Origin: Spirochaetales bacterium | GTDB lineage: Bacteria > Spirochaetota > Spirochaetia > Treponematales > UBA12059 | Assembly (NCBI GenBank): GCA_016928955.1 | Contig: JAFGJV010000034.1 | Span: 1 to 64,000, forward strand | DNA: 64,000 nt | Reading direction: 5' to 3' | Part shown: piece by piece, positions 44,307 through 52,791 of the stretch | Layout of the letters: the number at the start of each line of letters is the position of its first letter | How positions within the stretch are numbered: position 1 is the first letter of the stretch | Program-made: the position numbers and the translations under genes | The notes under the pieces: model-generated | Told to the model about the DNA's origin: nothing | Seen by the model: the letters and a program-made list of their open reading frames with translations, nothing else | The model's database searches: none

Positions 44307-44549
44307 TTGGAATGCAGACCTGGTTGCGGGGCTTGCTGCGAGGCCCCGTCCATATCGTCGCCCCTTCCGGGGTACCCACACGGCAAGCCCGCGGGCGTGC
44401 CCTGTCCCGACCGGAGCTGCCTGCTGTACGGGCAAGCCCAGCGGCCGGCCGTATGCTCGTCGCTCAAGCCACATCCCGACATGTGCGGCTCGTGCAGGGC
44501 CGAGGCCATGGAGCGCCTTGAAGCCCTGGAGCTGGCAACCCGTCCCTGA
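44307..44549 (+). CDS. YkgJ-family cysteine cluster protein
   Basis: An 80-aa protein with the cysteine-rich signature of small YkgJ/zinc- or iron-chelating proteins: CRPGCGACC near the N-terminus, PSISSPLPG, GKPAGVPC, RPAVCSSLKP and MCGSCRAEAM. This layout (CxxxCxxCC...C...C...C) is well known in short proteobacterial proteins of unknown function. The first possible start in frame after the tRNA is TTG at 44307, two bases after the tRNA end, with no ribosome-binding site outside the tRNA. It must be read from the tRNA transcript or from a start hidden in it. Function unknown, probably metal binding. Confidence 0.75.
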   Translation: MECRPGCGACCEAPSISSPLPGYPHGKPAGVPCPDRSCLLYGQAQRPAVCSSLKPHPDMCGSCRAEAMERLEALELATRP

Positions 44550-44571
44550 CGCGGCCGCCGGCGGAATGCCG

Positions 44572-44599
44572 TTGACCGGAGCCGAGGCGGGGGTATACT
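44572..44599 (+). promoter_or_regulatory. promoter of the LUD gene
   Basis: TTGACC (44572-44577) and TATACT (44594-44599) with a 16-bp spacer, 34 bp upstream of the ATG; good match to sigma-70 consensus. Confidence 0.6.
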
Positions 44600-44632
44600 C
44601 ATGGAAGCGCGCTGGCGCGCGGGGGAGGAAGC

Positions 44633-45274
44633 ATGAATACCATAGACACGTGGCACGCGGAAACGCTTGGCCAGTCCGCGGTCAAATCCCTCATCAAGAA
44701 CGGTTTCAAGGCCGAGTATCTGCCCGACGCCGCGTCCGCGGCCGAGCGCATTGGCGAGTTTCTGGTCAAAGGGCAGAGCGTGGGCTTTGGCGGTTCCATG
44801 ACGGTCAAGGCCCTGGGCGTGCAGGAAAAGGCCGCGGCCGCGGGCTGCGAGATTCTGGACCACAACGCCCCCGGCCTGTCGCCGGAAGCCAAACTCGGCC
44901 TCTTAAGGCGCCAGCTCAGCTGCGACCTGTTCATATCCGGCAGCAACGCCCTGACGCTCGAGGGCGAGTTGGTCAATGTGGACGGCAACGGCAACCGCGT
45001 GGCCGCGCTCAGCTTTGGCCCGGCCAGGACCCTGGTGGTGGTGGGCGTGAACAAGATCGTCCTGGACCTGGACGAGGCCTTTGCCCGCATCGAGCTGGTT
45101 GCGTCGCCCAAGAACAACAAACGCCTGGACAAGCCCAATCCCTGCGTGAAGGTGGGCCGCTGTATGGACTGCGAAGGCGAGACGCGCATATGCCGCGTCT
45201 ACCAGGTACTGCGGCGCCGTCCGTCGCTGTCCGACTTTACCGTGCTGGTGGTCGGCGAGCCGCTGGGCTTCTGA
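44633..45274 (+). CDS. LUD domain protein (LutC/DUF162 family)
   Basis: A 213-aa cytoplasmic protein of the LUD superfamily, whose members include the LutC subunit of lactate oxidation complexes. Recognisable segments are FVKGQSVGFGGSMTV, DLFISGSNALTLEGELVNVDGNGNRVAA, GPARTLVVVGVNKIV, and a C-terminal KVGRCMDCEGETRICRVY cysteine cluster. LutA and LutB are absent nearby, so this is one of the stand-alone LUD proteins common in anaerobes. Exact role unknown. Confidence 0.88.
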   Translation: MNTIDTWHAETLGQSAVKSLIKNGFKAEYLPDAASAAERIGEFLVKGQSVGFGGSMTVKALGVQEKAAAAGCEILDHNAPGLSPEAKLGLLRRQLSCDLFISGSNALTLEGELVNVDGNGNRVAALSFGPARTLVVVGVNKIVLDLDEAFARIELVASPKNNKRLDKPNPCVKVGRCMDCEGETRICRVYQVLRRRPSLSDFTVLVVGEPLGF

Positions 45275-45284
45275 GCCCGGATAC

Positions 45285-47441
45285 TCAGTCCAGAACGCCC
45301 CGCGCGTCCTTGCCGGCCGCCAGCCGGCCGTCCCGGCCTATGTTCATGACCGGTATGTCGTCGTAACGGCCGGCGTTGTTCCAGAAGGTCAGCCCCTCGT
45401 TGCGCGAATCCCGCACCCCGTCCACCTGCAGGCTCACGTACCTGGGCGAGTAGTACTCGCGGTCGTACCGCACGTTCAGGAAAAAGGCCTGGACGTAGGG
45501 GCGGATGACCGCCTTCTTGCGCGATATGTACGAGTTCCGGAGTGTGCCCAGGCGGTAGATGCGGTAGGGACGCTGGTCGGCCGGCGGGTAGGCCAGGAAA
45601 TCCTGCTCAAAGTGGGACGGGTAGAACATGGGGCAGATGGCGTCCACGTACCTGGACAAAAGCTCCACGTCCTGGCCCGTGCGCACGCCGGAGCGGAACC
45701 AGCCGTTGGCCCCGTAGATGTCTATGCTGATAGGCGCGTCTATGTGCGAGCGGGCGTAGCTCAGGAAGGACATGAGGGCGCTCTCGCGGTCCATGCCCTT
45801 GTCCTGCCAGCGGAAACGGGCGTCGGCCAGGTTCGCTCCGTCCGTGGGAAAGCGTATGTAGTCGAACTGGACCTCGTCAAAGCCACGGGCGACGATTTCC
45901 CGCGCTATGGCCACGTTGTATTCCCATACTTTTTCCGAATACGGATCCACCCAGTACTCGCCGTAGTACTGGCGCTCGGTGACCTTGATGGTGGCCGGGG
46001 CCGCCGACGAGGGAGGAGCTCCCGGAGGCGTCGGCACGGGCTGGTCCTTGGTGACCAGTTCGTAGCCGCGCCAGGGTTTGTTTTCCTTGCCATCCCATAC
46101 GGCATAGGCGCCGCCGGCGGCCTCGTGCAGGCGCTGGTCCTTGAACACCACGATGCGGGCGACCAGATAGCGGCCCTTGGCCTTCATCTCGGCCACAAAG
46201 CCCTCAACGTCCAGCGGGTTCACGCTCTTGCCAAGGGTTTTGACCAGGGGATCGCGCGGCTCGAAGCGCAGGCGGCCATAGTCGTCCTTCAGATCAACCA
46301 CCACCATGTCCAGTTTGCGATCCGTCATCACCGCGTCGTATTTGGCGCGGCTGTCGGCGTTGACCATGAACCCGGTCTGCAGGTAGAAGCCGTGCCTGCC
46401 GTCGGCCGCCTGGCGCCAGGGCTTATCGCTCTTGAATTCGACCAGCCACAGCTCGGAAAGGGACGTTCCGTCCGACAGGTGGAGGGCTTCCAGCTGTCCG
46501 GGTACCAGGCTGGACGCGGCCCGCACTGCCGCCGTTTCCCGCTGGACGGGAACGGGATCCTGCCCGGGTACCGTCTGTCTGAGCACGGTACCGTCACCGA
46601 CCATGTACAGGCCGTCCTGCCTGACCTGCAGGGAATCCAGGGCCATGAAGTCGACGCTGCCCTTGTAGATGGGCTGGAAGGCGTTCGACGCCGCGTCGTA
46701 GCGGTAGGCGCGCGGCTGGAAAGTGTTGACGGCGTATATCGCGGCTGAGTCTCCGGACGCCGCGGCGACGATGTCGGCAATCTCGTCCGGGGCCGAGTCC
46801 GGGTCCACACGGGCCAGGTCGCCGCCGATTTCCTTCCAGGTTCCGCCGGACAGGGGCTTTACGAAGGGTCCCTTGATGGGATGCGACGCGAACAGAAGCG
46901 CGGTGGGTTTGCTGGTGACGGCCACGGCCTTGAGGCCCGGCTGGGGCGCCGGAGATGGCACCGTTGACCAGGATAGCCCGCCGTCGCGCGTGAGGTACAC
47001 GGCATCCTTGGTGCAGGCGACCAGGGTGGCCGGGTCAAAGGGGTCGACCTCAAGGTCCTTGATCTCCTGGACTTCAGTGACAAAGCCTTTGGCGCCAGCC
47101 TCCCAGGTCTTGAGCGTCTTGACGGGAAAGCCCGCGTTGCGCTCCTCGAAGCTGGCCAGGTCGCGGCTGAACAGCACGCCCCGGGACGAGAGGAAATACC
47201 ACGAATCGCCTGCGCGCAGGATTTTCTTGAATTCCGTGCCGGACACCAGTTTGGAAAGCGACGAGTCGTCGTTCACGCGGTACAGGCCGTCAGACGCCCC
47301 GAGCAGGGCGCCCTTGAGAACGGCCGACGCCTGCGCGCCCTGGGTGGCCGGTCGCTGGACAGAATACTGGGCGCTGGCCGCGACGACGGCCAGGACGGCC
47401 GCAACGACGAGGAATACTGCGCGCTGGTGGGGGAATCGCAT
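45285..47441 (-). CDS. putative glycoside hydrolase (DUF4015) with Asp-box repeats
   Basis: A 718-aa exported protein with an N-terminal signal or anchor (VFLVVAAVLAVVAASAQ). Residues about 40-340 resemble a beta-propeller with an Asp-box (LTRDGGLSW). Residues about 350-700 match the putative glycosyl hydrolase DUF4015 fold: GFMVNADSR, VVVDLKDDYG, YWVDPYSEKVWEYNVAIAREI, FDEVQFDYIRFPTDG, SIDIYG and ICPMFYPSHF. The catalytic acids are probably in the QFDYIRFP and DIYG strands. Substrate unknown, presumably a surface or extracellular polysaccharide. Convergent with the LUD gene. Confidence 0.82.
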   Translation of the reverse strand: MRFPHQRAVFLVVAAVLAVVAASAQYSVQRPATQGAQASAVLKGALLGASDGLYRVNDDSSLSKLVSGTEFKKILRAGDSWYFLSSRGVLFSRDLASFEERNAGFPVKTLKTWEAGAKGFVTEVQEIKDLEVDPFDPATLVACTKDAVYLTRDGGLSWSTVPSPAPQPGLKAVAVTSKPTALLFASHPIKGPFVKPLSGGTWKEIGGDLARVDPDSAPDEIADIVAAASGDSAAIYAVNTFQPRAYRYDAASNAFQPIYKGSVDFMALDSLQVRQDGLYMVGDGTVLRQTVPGQDPVPVQRETAAVRAASSLVPGQLEALHLSDGTSLSELWLVEFKSDKPWRQAADGRHGFYLQTGFMVNADSRAKYDAVMTDRKLDMVVVDLKDDYGRLRFEPRDPLVKTLGKSVNPLDVEGFVAEMKAKGRYLVARIVVFKDQRLHEAAGGAYAVWDGKENKPWRGYELVTKDQPVPTPPGAPPSSAAPATIKVTERQYYGEYWVDPYSEKVWEYNVAIAREIVARGFDEVQFDYIRFPTDGANLADARFRWQDKGMDRESALMSFLSYARSHIDAPISIDIYGANGWFRSGVRTGQDVELLSRYVDAICPMFYPSHFEQDFLAYPPADQRPYRIYRLGTLRNSYISRKKAVIRPYVQAFFLNVRYDREYYSPRYVSLQVDGVRDSRNEGLTFWNNAGRYDDIPVMNIGRDGRLAAGKDARGVLD

Positions 47442-47569
47442 GGCGTGCTCCGATGGTGCTGGCTACGGTATGGCCCGGGTGCGCCTGGGCCGTGGACCGA
47501 TTCTACAATGCCGGCCGGTTTTTGGCCATACTGCGCGGGTAGCGCAAAGGCGCCGCGCCGCCGGCCTGT

Positions 47570-48301
47570 CTACATGCCAAAGACCCGCCGCCTGTTGCCC
47601 TGGCCTATGCGCCGGAGGATAGAGCTGAGGCTTTCGCCGTCCGCGCGCCCTCGGGCCAGGTCGGTGGCAAAGGCGCCCATGGAGAAGTGCTTATACAGGT
47701 ACAGGGAACCGAAGAGATCGTGCCGGTCCCGGTACGCCGCGGTGAGGGCTTGCGTCCATGGGGCAAAAACCCCGCGCGGCCCGAGCTCTGACAAGCCCAT
47801 GACCCATACCGGAGCGTTCAGGGTTTCCTGGAGCTCGGGCACCAGGGCGGCCATCCAGCGCTGGCTTTCTTCAAGAACGGGACCCAGGTCGGGATGGTTC
47901 CTGAGGAGGAGCTTGAGCTGGGCTGTCTTGGGCGTGTGCACGGGCGTCTTGTTGACGATGACGGCTTCCGTGCGTATGTCCACGCCCAGCTCGCGCCGGA
48001 AAAAATTCTCGGTGGTCTTGCCGGACTGGCCTATCAGGTAACGCTGTTTGTCCGCTTCCTGCTCGCGCTTGCCGGGGTTGTCGGCCACGATGATCCACTT
48101 GACCGACGAATCGGGGCTGAGGTCGTCCAGCGCGCGGTTGTACACGATGGGCGTCTGGACGCTGTAGTCGTCCTCTCCAAGGGCTCTGGCCAGTTCGGCC
48201 TGGGCCTTGGCGAGTCCGGGGGCCCGGGCCAGCCAGGCGTCTACCTGGTTTCTGAAACCGTCGCGCGCCTTGGTGAAACGTTTCCATGCCGTTGGGTCCA
48301 T
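47570..48301 (-). CDS. uracil-DNA glycosylase-like protein
   Basis: A 243-aa protein. The core (WIIVADNPGKREQEADKQRYLIGQSGKTTENFFRR...AVIVNKTPVHTP) resembles the active-site arrangement of the UDG superfamily: a nucleotide-pocket NPG-type loop, then a hydrophobic strand with an Asn. A possible C-terminal His lies in YLYKHFSMG. Confidence in the family is limited because the catalytic motif is non-standard. It may be a divergent glycosylase or an inactive relative. Confidence 0.5.
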   Translation of the reverse strand: MDPTAWKRFTKARDGFRNQVDAWLARAPGLAKAQAELARALGEDDYSVQTPIVYNRALDDLSPDSSVKWIIVADNPGKREQEADKQRYLIGQSGKTTENFFRRELGVDIRTEAVIVNKTPVHTPKTAQLKLLLRNHPDLGPVLEESQRWMAALVPELQETLNAPVWVMGLSELGPRGVFAPWTQALTAAYRDRHDLFGSLYLYKHFSMGAFATDLARGRADGESLSSILRRIGQGNRRRVFGM

Positions 48302-48412
48302 ACGCGATCCATCCTGGGTGTTCGGGCTGGGGCAAGGATATCCGCCTGGCCCCGGCGGGGCAAGGCCGCCTCCCGACTTGCCATGGACGACGCGGGCGGA
48401 TACAGTGCCTTC

Positions 48413-49210
48413 ATGAACCGTTCGCTGCTATTCACCCTGGTTTGCATGGCCTGTTCCTCCTGCGCTCCCGCGCAGCAGGCGGAAGCGCCCGAGCCCGAGC
48501 CCGATTCCCGCGTGGTCAAGGCCCTGGAGGCTGCTTCTATACTGCCCGACCCGGTGGTTTTGGCCTTCCGGTCGGCGCTCATGGCCGATCCCGGCCGGTT
48601 TTTCCGCCTGCTCGACGAGGCAGAGCTGGAATCCGCCGCAGCCGGAGACCTTCTGCAGCTGGTGGATAAAAACCACGCCCTGCCCTCGTCGTATAAGCCC
48701 CTGGACCTGGTTTCCCTGAACGACTACAAGCTGGCCCGCACAAAAGACACCCTGAGCCTGCGCAGGGCCATCATGGACAGTGTGTTGGAGATGGACGCGG
48801 CAGCCCGGGCGGACGGCATCACGCTGACCTTTGCGTCCACGTTCCGCTCCTACGAGACCCAGCTGGGCTTGTTCGACTATTGGGTCCAGTCGCACGGCCT
48901 CAAGGAAGCGGAGCGTTTCTCGGCCCGCGCGGGGCAGTCCCAGCACCAGCTGGGCACCGTGGTAGACTTCCATCCGATTGAGGAAGAGATAGCTTCGTTG
49001 CCGCAGGGCCTGTGGCTGGAGCAAAACGCGTGGCGCTACGGCTTTTCCATGTCGTATCCGCCCGGACACGAGCATATTACCGGCTACCTGTGGGAGCCCT
49101 GGCACTTCCGGTACATAACCAAGGCGGGCGCGTCCATCGAGCGCGACTACTTTGGAGGCATCCAGCAGTATTTCCTGGAATTTCTCCGGGAATACAGGCT
49201 CGGAACCTGA
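48413..49210 (+). CDS. D-alanyl-D-alanine carboxypeptidase (VanY-like) lipoprotein
   Basis: A 265-aa lipoprotein (CMACSSCAP) with a LAS/VanY-type peptidase domain at about residues 85-260. Zinc and active-site motifs are visible: FASTFRSYETQ, SQHQLGTVVDF (SxHxxGxxxD) and EPWHFRY (ExxHxxY). It trims D-Ala from peptidoglycan stems in the periplasm. The ATG at 48413 starts the signal; the frame upstream belongs to antisense of the neighbouring gene. Confidence 0.9.
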   Translation: MNRSLLFTLVCMACSSCAPAQQAEAPEPEPDSRVVKALEAASILPDPVVLAFRSALMADPGRFFRLLDEAELESAAAGDLLQLVDKNHALPSSYKPLDLVSLNDYKLARTKDTLSLRRAIMDSVLEMDAAARADGITLTFASTFRSYETQLGLFDYWVQSHGLKEAERFSARAGQSQHQLGTVVDFHPIEEEIASLPQGLWLEQNAWRYGFSMSYPPGHEHITGYLWEPWHFRYITKAGASIERDYFGGIQQYFLEFLREYRLGT

Positions 49211-49362
49211 CGGCCGGGCCTGTACGAGCGGGCTTGTCCCGTGATATAAGGGCCATGCCGCCCGCTTGCACACATCCAAGGCCATGCGCGGATAGGGCGG
49301 TTCCGCTGTAGGCCCCCCGAGGGCCATCCAGGCCTCCATCCCCAAACGGTGGAGGTCCATCC

Positions 49363-50946
49363 ATGTCCCTTTCAGGTTTCGTGGTCCTGGCTTTTGTTGC
49401 GTCCGGGACGCTCTTTGCCCTCTCAAAGCGCAAACCAGCATCGGCCTCTTCCTACATGCTTGCCGACCGCTCCCTGTCCGGCGTCACGCTGTTTGCCACG
49501 CTTGCCGCGTCAAACCTGTCTGCCTTCACCGTCTTTGGCGTGTCCGGGGCGGCCTACCGATCGGGCTGGGCCTTTGTGCCGGTCATGGCTTTTGGCACGG
49601 GATTCATGGCCCTGTCTTTTGTGGTCTTTGGCCTGCCAATGCGGCGCCTGTCCAAAGAGCGCGGCTGGCTGACGCCCGGCGACTGTATCCGTGACCGCTT
49701 TCAGAGCCCCGCGCTTGGCAGGGTGTTTTCCGCCCTATCGCTTCTGTACACGGTGCCCTACCTGGCCATACAGGCGGGATCGGGAGGCGCGCTCATGGCG
49801 GAAGCCACAGGTCTGCCCCGGGCCGCGGCTTCGGGTATTCTGGTGGCCGTGGTGGCCTTCTACGTGTTCAGGGGAGGCATGAAGGCGGTGGCGCGCACCG
49901 ACGTGCTCCAGCTGGCCGTACTCGTTTCCCTGGGACTGGCCGCCGCGGCTATGGTAGCGGGCGCGGCGTCTGGTTCCGGGTCGCTCGCCGCGGTGGCTTC
50001 CGACAGCTCTGCCGCCCTCCGGGATGGAGCCGACGCATCCCTGCCCTGGACCGCCCTGTTGGGGTACTACGCCCTCTGGGCTCTGGCTGACCCCATGTTT
50101 CCTCAATTTATGCAGCGTTTCTTTGCCGCCAGGTCAGATAAGGCCCTCCTGTCCAGCATGGCGCTGTATCCGCTCATGGCGGCCGTGGTGTTTTTTGCCA
50201 TGGCGGCCATCGGGGTGATGGGTAGGAGCATTACTCCCGGCCTGGAGGGTAGCGCCACGGACGGTGTCTTCACGGTTCTGGCCCATGCCGTGGCCGGGCC
50301 GCTGTGGGGGCCCGTTTTTTCCGTGGCGGCGCTCGCTGCCCTGATGTCCACCATGGACAGCCAGCTTCTGTCGGCAGGTTCCATGCTGAGCGGGGACGTA
50401 ATCGGTTCCCGCAGGGCCGGCGCTCCGGCGGCCGTGGCCGCGCTCGCGGTCCTGGCCTGGCTCGTGTCGCTCAAACCTCCAGAGTCCATCTTGGCGTTTC
50501 TGAACAAGGCGGCCTTTCCCGGGTACGCGAGCCTGGCGCCGGTCGCCCTGGCTGCTCTGTACGCGCCGGCTGTCGGCACGGCCGCCGCGATGAGCGCCTT
50601 GGTGGGAGGAGCCGCCCTTGTAGGCCTGGAGGCCTTGGGTGTCCTGGTTCCGCCTATGCCTGCGGCCGTGTTCAACGCCCTTGTGCAGGTAGCCATACTG
50701 GGCGCCGGCTGGCTGACGGAGCGTGCGCGGAAATCGACCCATGCGCGTCTTCCGGAGCCGTTCCCGGTATCCGCAGGGTGGCTGGTCGTTTTCGGGACGA
50801 TGGTGATCCTGGCTACTGACGTCTGGAATTTCGGCAGGGCGCCGCGCGTGGTTGCCGGCTTGCCCTCATGGCTATGGTACCATCTTGGGCTGACGCTCGC
50901 CCTGGGCGCGATGTTTGCCGTCTTTGCGCGGAAACGACGATCCTGA
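49363..50946 (+). CDS. sodium:solute symporter (SSS family)
   Basis: A 527-aa membrane protein with about 13 hydrophobic helices and the SSS patterns SASSYMLADRSLSG, ASNLSAFTVFGVSGAAY, GFMALSF and YALWALADPMFPQFMQRFFAA. It imports an organic solute, such as a sugar, amino acid or carboxylate, with sodium. The substrate cannot be read. GGAGGT precedes the ATG at 49363. Confidence 0.88.
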   Translation: MSLSGFVVLAFVASGTLFALSKRKPASASSYMLADRSLSGVTLFATLAASNLSAFTVFGVSGAAYRSGWAFVPVMAFGTGFMALSFVVFGLPMRRLSKERGWLTPGDCIRDRFQSPALGRVFSALSLLYTVPYLAIQAGSGGALMAEATGLPRAAASGILVAVVAFYVFRGGMKAVARTDVLQLAVLVSLGLAAAAMVAGAASGSGSLAAVASDSSAALRDGADASLPWTALLGYYALWALADPMFPQFMQRFFAARSDKALLSSMALYPLMAAVVFFAMAAIGVMGRSITPGLEGSATDGVFTVLAHAVAGPLWGPVFSVAALAALMSTMDSQLLSAGSMLSGDVIGSRRAGAPAAVAALAVLAWLVSLKPPESILAFLNKAAFPGYASLAPVALAALYAPAVGTAAAMSALVGGAALVGLEALGVLVPPMPAAVFNALVQVAILGAGWLTERARKSTHARLPEPFPVSAGWLVVFGTMVILATDVWNFGRAPRVVAGLPSWLWYHLGLTLALGAMFAVFARKRRS

Positions 50947-51020
50947 TGCCCTAACAGGCTGCAGGCAAAGCCGCTAGCGTTGCTAGTAGCCCGAAAAGAA
51001 CAAACGATGCGCCTGGCGTG

Positions 51021-52547
51021 TTAGCGGTTCTTGCCCGCGCTCTCCCGCTGCTTGATGGTCTCCAGGCGGAAGCCCTCGCCGAACTGCTCCACGGTCTTGG
51101 CGAACTGCTTCTCGCTCAGGAAGCCAAAGTCCTGGAGCACGAGGCCGTCTATCTGGTCGTAGGTCATGCCGGCGATCTCGTACTCGCAGAACACGTTGGC
51201 AAGATAGACGGTAAAGGCCACGTCCTTGTGGTCGGTGGTCATCAGCGCCGGCTCGTGGTGGTAGCGGATGGCGGCTACGAGGCCTTCCGGGAAATTCCAT
51301 TTTTCCGCCACCCGGGCCCCTATCTCCGCGTGGTTCATGCCGCCGGCAAGGTCCTCAAAGGTGCGTTCGTCTATGCCCTTGGACGAGCAGAAGGCCTTGA
51401 TGTGGTCCAAAAGCTCGGGATGGATGGCGGAGAAGATGATCTTGCCCATGTCGTGGAGCATGCCGCCCACGTAGGCGTCGTCCTGGAGTGTGCGGTTGCT
51501 GGACTTGAAATTCTTGGCCAGGTTGTAGGCGTAGTACGCGCAGCGGTGGCTGTGTTCCCACAGCTGTTTCTGGTCCATGCCGCGCTCGGACGCCAGGATT
51601 TTCTGCGAGCCGTAGGAGAAGAGCAGGTTCTTGATGCCGCGGAGCCCGACCAGCTTGACCGCGTCCACGATATTGTCCACGCGGTGGGGCAGCATGTACT
51701 GCGCCGAGTTGACCAGCTTCAGGAGGTCGGCCGTCATGGCCGGGTCGGTGGATATGTGGCGGGCGATCTCTATCATCTCGCTCTTGGGGTCGCCAATCAG
51801 CCGCTGTATGGCCAGGATGTTTTCCGGGAACTGCGGCAGGCTGGTGATACGGCGGACGATCTCGTCCGTGAGCGAGGACAGGCTCTCGATCTTGGTGGCG
51901 TTGACCGGCACGCTGATGCGCGCCACCGTCTCGCCGCTTTCAACCCGGAGGTCAAAACATTCCTCCTCAAGGCCCATCTTCTTGAGCATGAGGACCAGGA
52001 TGACCAGGCCAAGGCCCGCGCCTTCGGTGGAGTCCAGGACCTGAGCCATGGCTTCCTCTAGGGACGTGTACTTGCGAGAACGGGCCAGCTTGTCCTGCAC
52101 GCGCAGGTATTCCGTGCGCGTCATCTGGGCGTTGTTGCGCACCTCCAGCACCACGGTGGACCCCCTGGCCTGGAAGATGATCTTTACGTAGTACTGTTTC
52201 TCTTTCTGCTTCTGGAGGTAGTACGATATGTTCTCCATGGTGTCGCTCTTGAACGACTTCATGCCGTCCTCGTACTCCACCGGGTTTTCCAGGTCGAGGC
52301 CCTTGGTCTCAAAGTACACGCGCTTGGTATTGGCCTTCTTGGCGTTCACCGCGAGTTCCCTGAGGCAGTACACCAGGTAGTCCTTGATTTTGGACTGCCC
52401 CAGCTCGTTGAGGAACACGTCTAGGACAGACTCCATGTACACTTCTATCTCGTGCGGGAGCGTGTATGTCGTGATTGTCAGCGGGATGGCGCTGTGCGCG
52501 GCCTTTTTGATCTTTGCCACGTCGACGACGAGTTCGTTTCCGGCCAT
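51021..52547 (-). CDS. HDOD signalling protein with N-terminal HATPase-like domain
   Basis: A 508-aa cytoplasmic protein. Residues about 1-220 resemble a GHKL ATPase with N-box ELAVNAKKAN and G-box STEGAGLGL. Residues about 225-440 are an HDOD domain (LPQFPENILAIQRLI...HISTDPAMTADLLKLVNSAQY..., plus MLHDMGKI and HHEPAL, HD-like motifs). Such combinations are signalling hubs with few characterised examples. AGAGGTG supports the start at 52547. Convergent with the symporter gene. Confidence 0.85.
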   Translation of the reverse strand: MAGNELVVDVAKIKKAAHSAIPLTITTYTLPHEIEVYMESVLDVFLNELGQSKIKDYLVYCLRELAVNAKKANTKRVYFETKGLDLENPVEYEDGMKSFKSDTMENISYYLQKQKEKQYYVKIIFQARGSTVVLEVRNNAQMTRTEYLRVQDKLARSRKYTSLEEAMAQVLDSTEGAGLGLVILVLMLKKMGLEEECFDLRVESGETVARISVPVNATKIESLSSLTDEIVRRITSLPQFPENILAIQRLIGDPKSEMIEIARHISTDPAMTADLLKLVNSAQYMLPHRVDNIVDAVKLVGLRGIKNLLFSYGSQKILASERGMDQKQLWEHSHRCAYYAYNLAKNFKSSNRTLQDDAYVGGMLHDMGKIIFSAIHPELLDHIKAFCSSKGIDERTFEDLAGGMNHAEIGARVAEKWNFPEGLVAAIRYHHEPALMTTDHKDVAFTVYLANVFCEYEIAGMTYDQIDGLVLQDFGFLSEKQFAKTVEQFGEGFRLETIKQRESAGKNR

Positions 52548-52791
52548 CGGTTCACACCTCTTAGTAACAACGGAATTGCATTTTGCGTATGCGGTGGCGG
52601 GGCGCTGTCGTGTGGCCCGTTCCATGGTGACTATACGGCCAGCCCCGTCAGACAAGATTACTCGAAGCCGGGCCAGCGCGCAACCCATACTCGGGGTGGT
52701 GTTCGGCAGGACCACTTACGCGCCCCGGAGTCCCGTCTCGGAAAAAAAAAGACTGTTGCGGCGCGTAGTATCATGATACAATCGGGTATCT

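Noticed and set aside
44046-44474. Extension of the GGDEF-EAL frame upstream through the tRNA
   Set aside because: The tRNA-Leu fold is unmistakable and the true N-terminus starts at 44045.
52768-52779. Perfect 12-bp palindrome GTATCATGATAC upstream of the sigma-54-type regulator
   Set aside because: Could be an operator, but it is single and overlaps a poor -10-like sequence; not enough to call a site.
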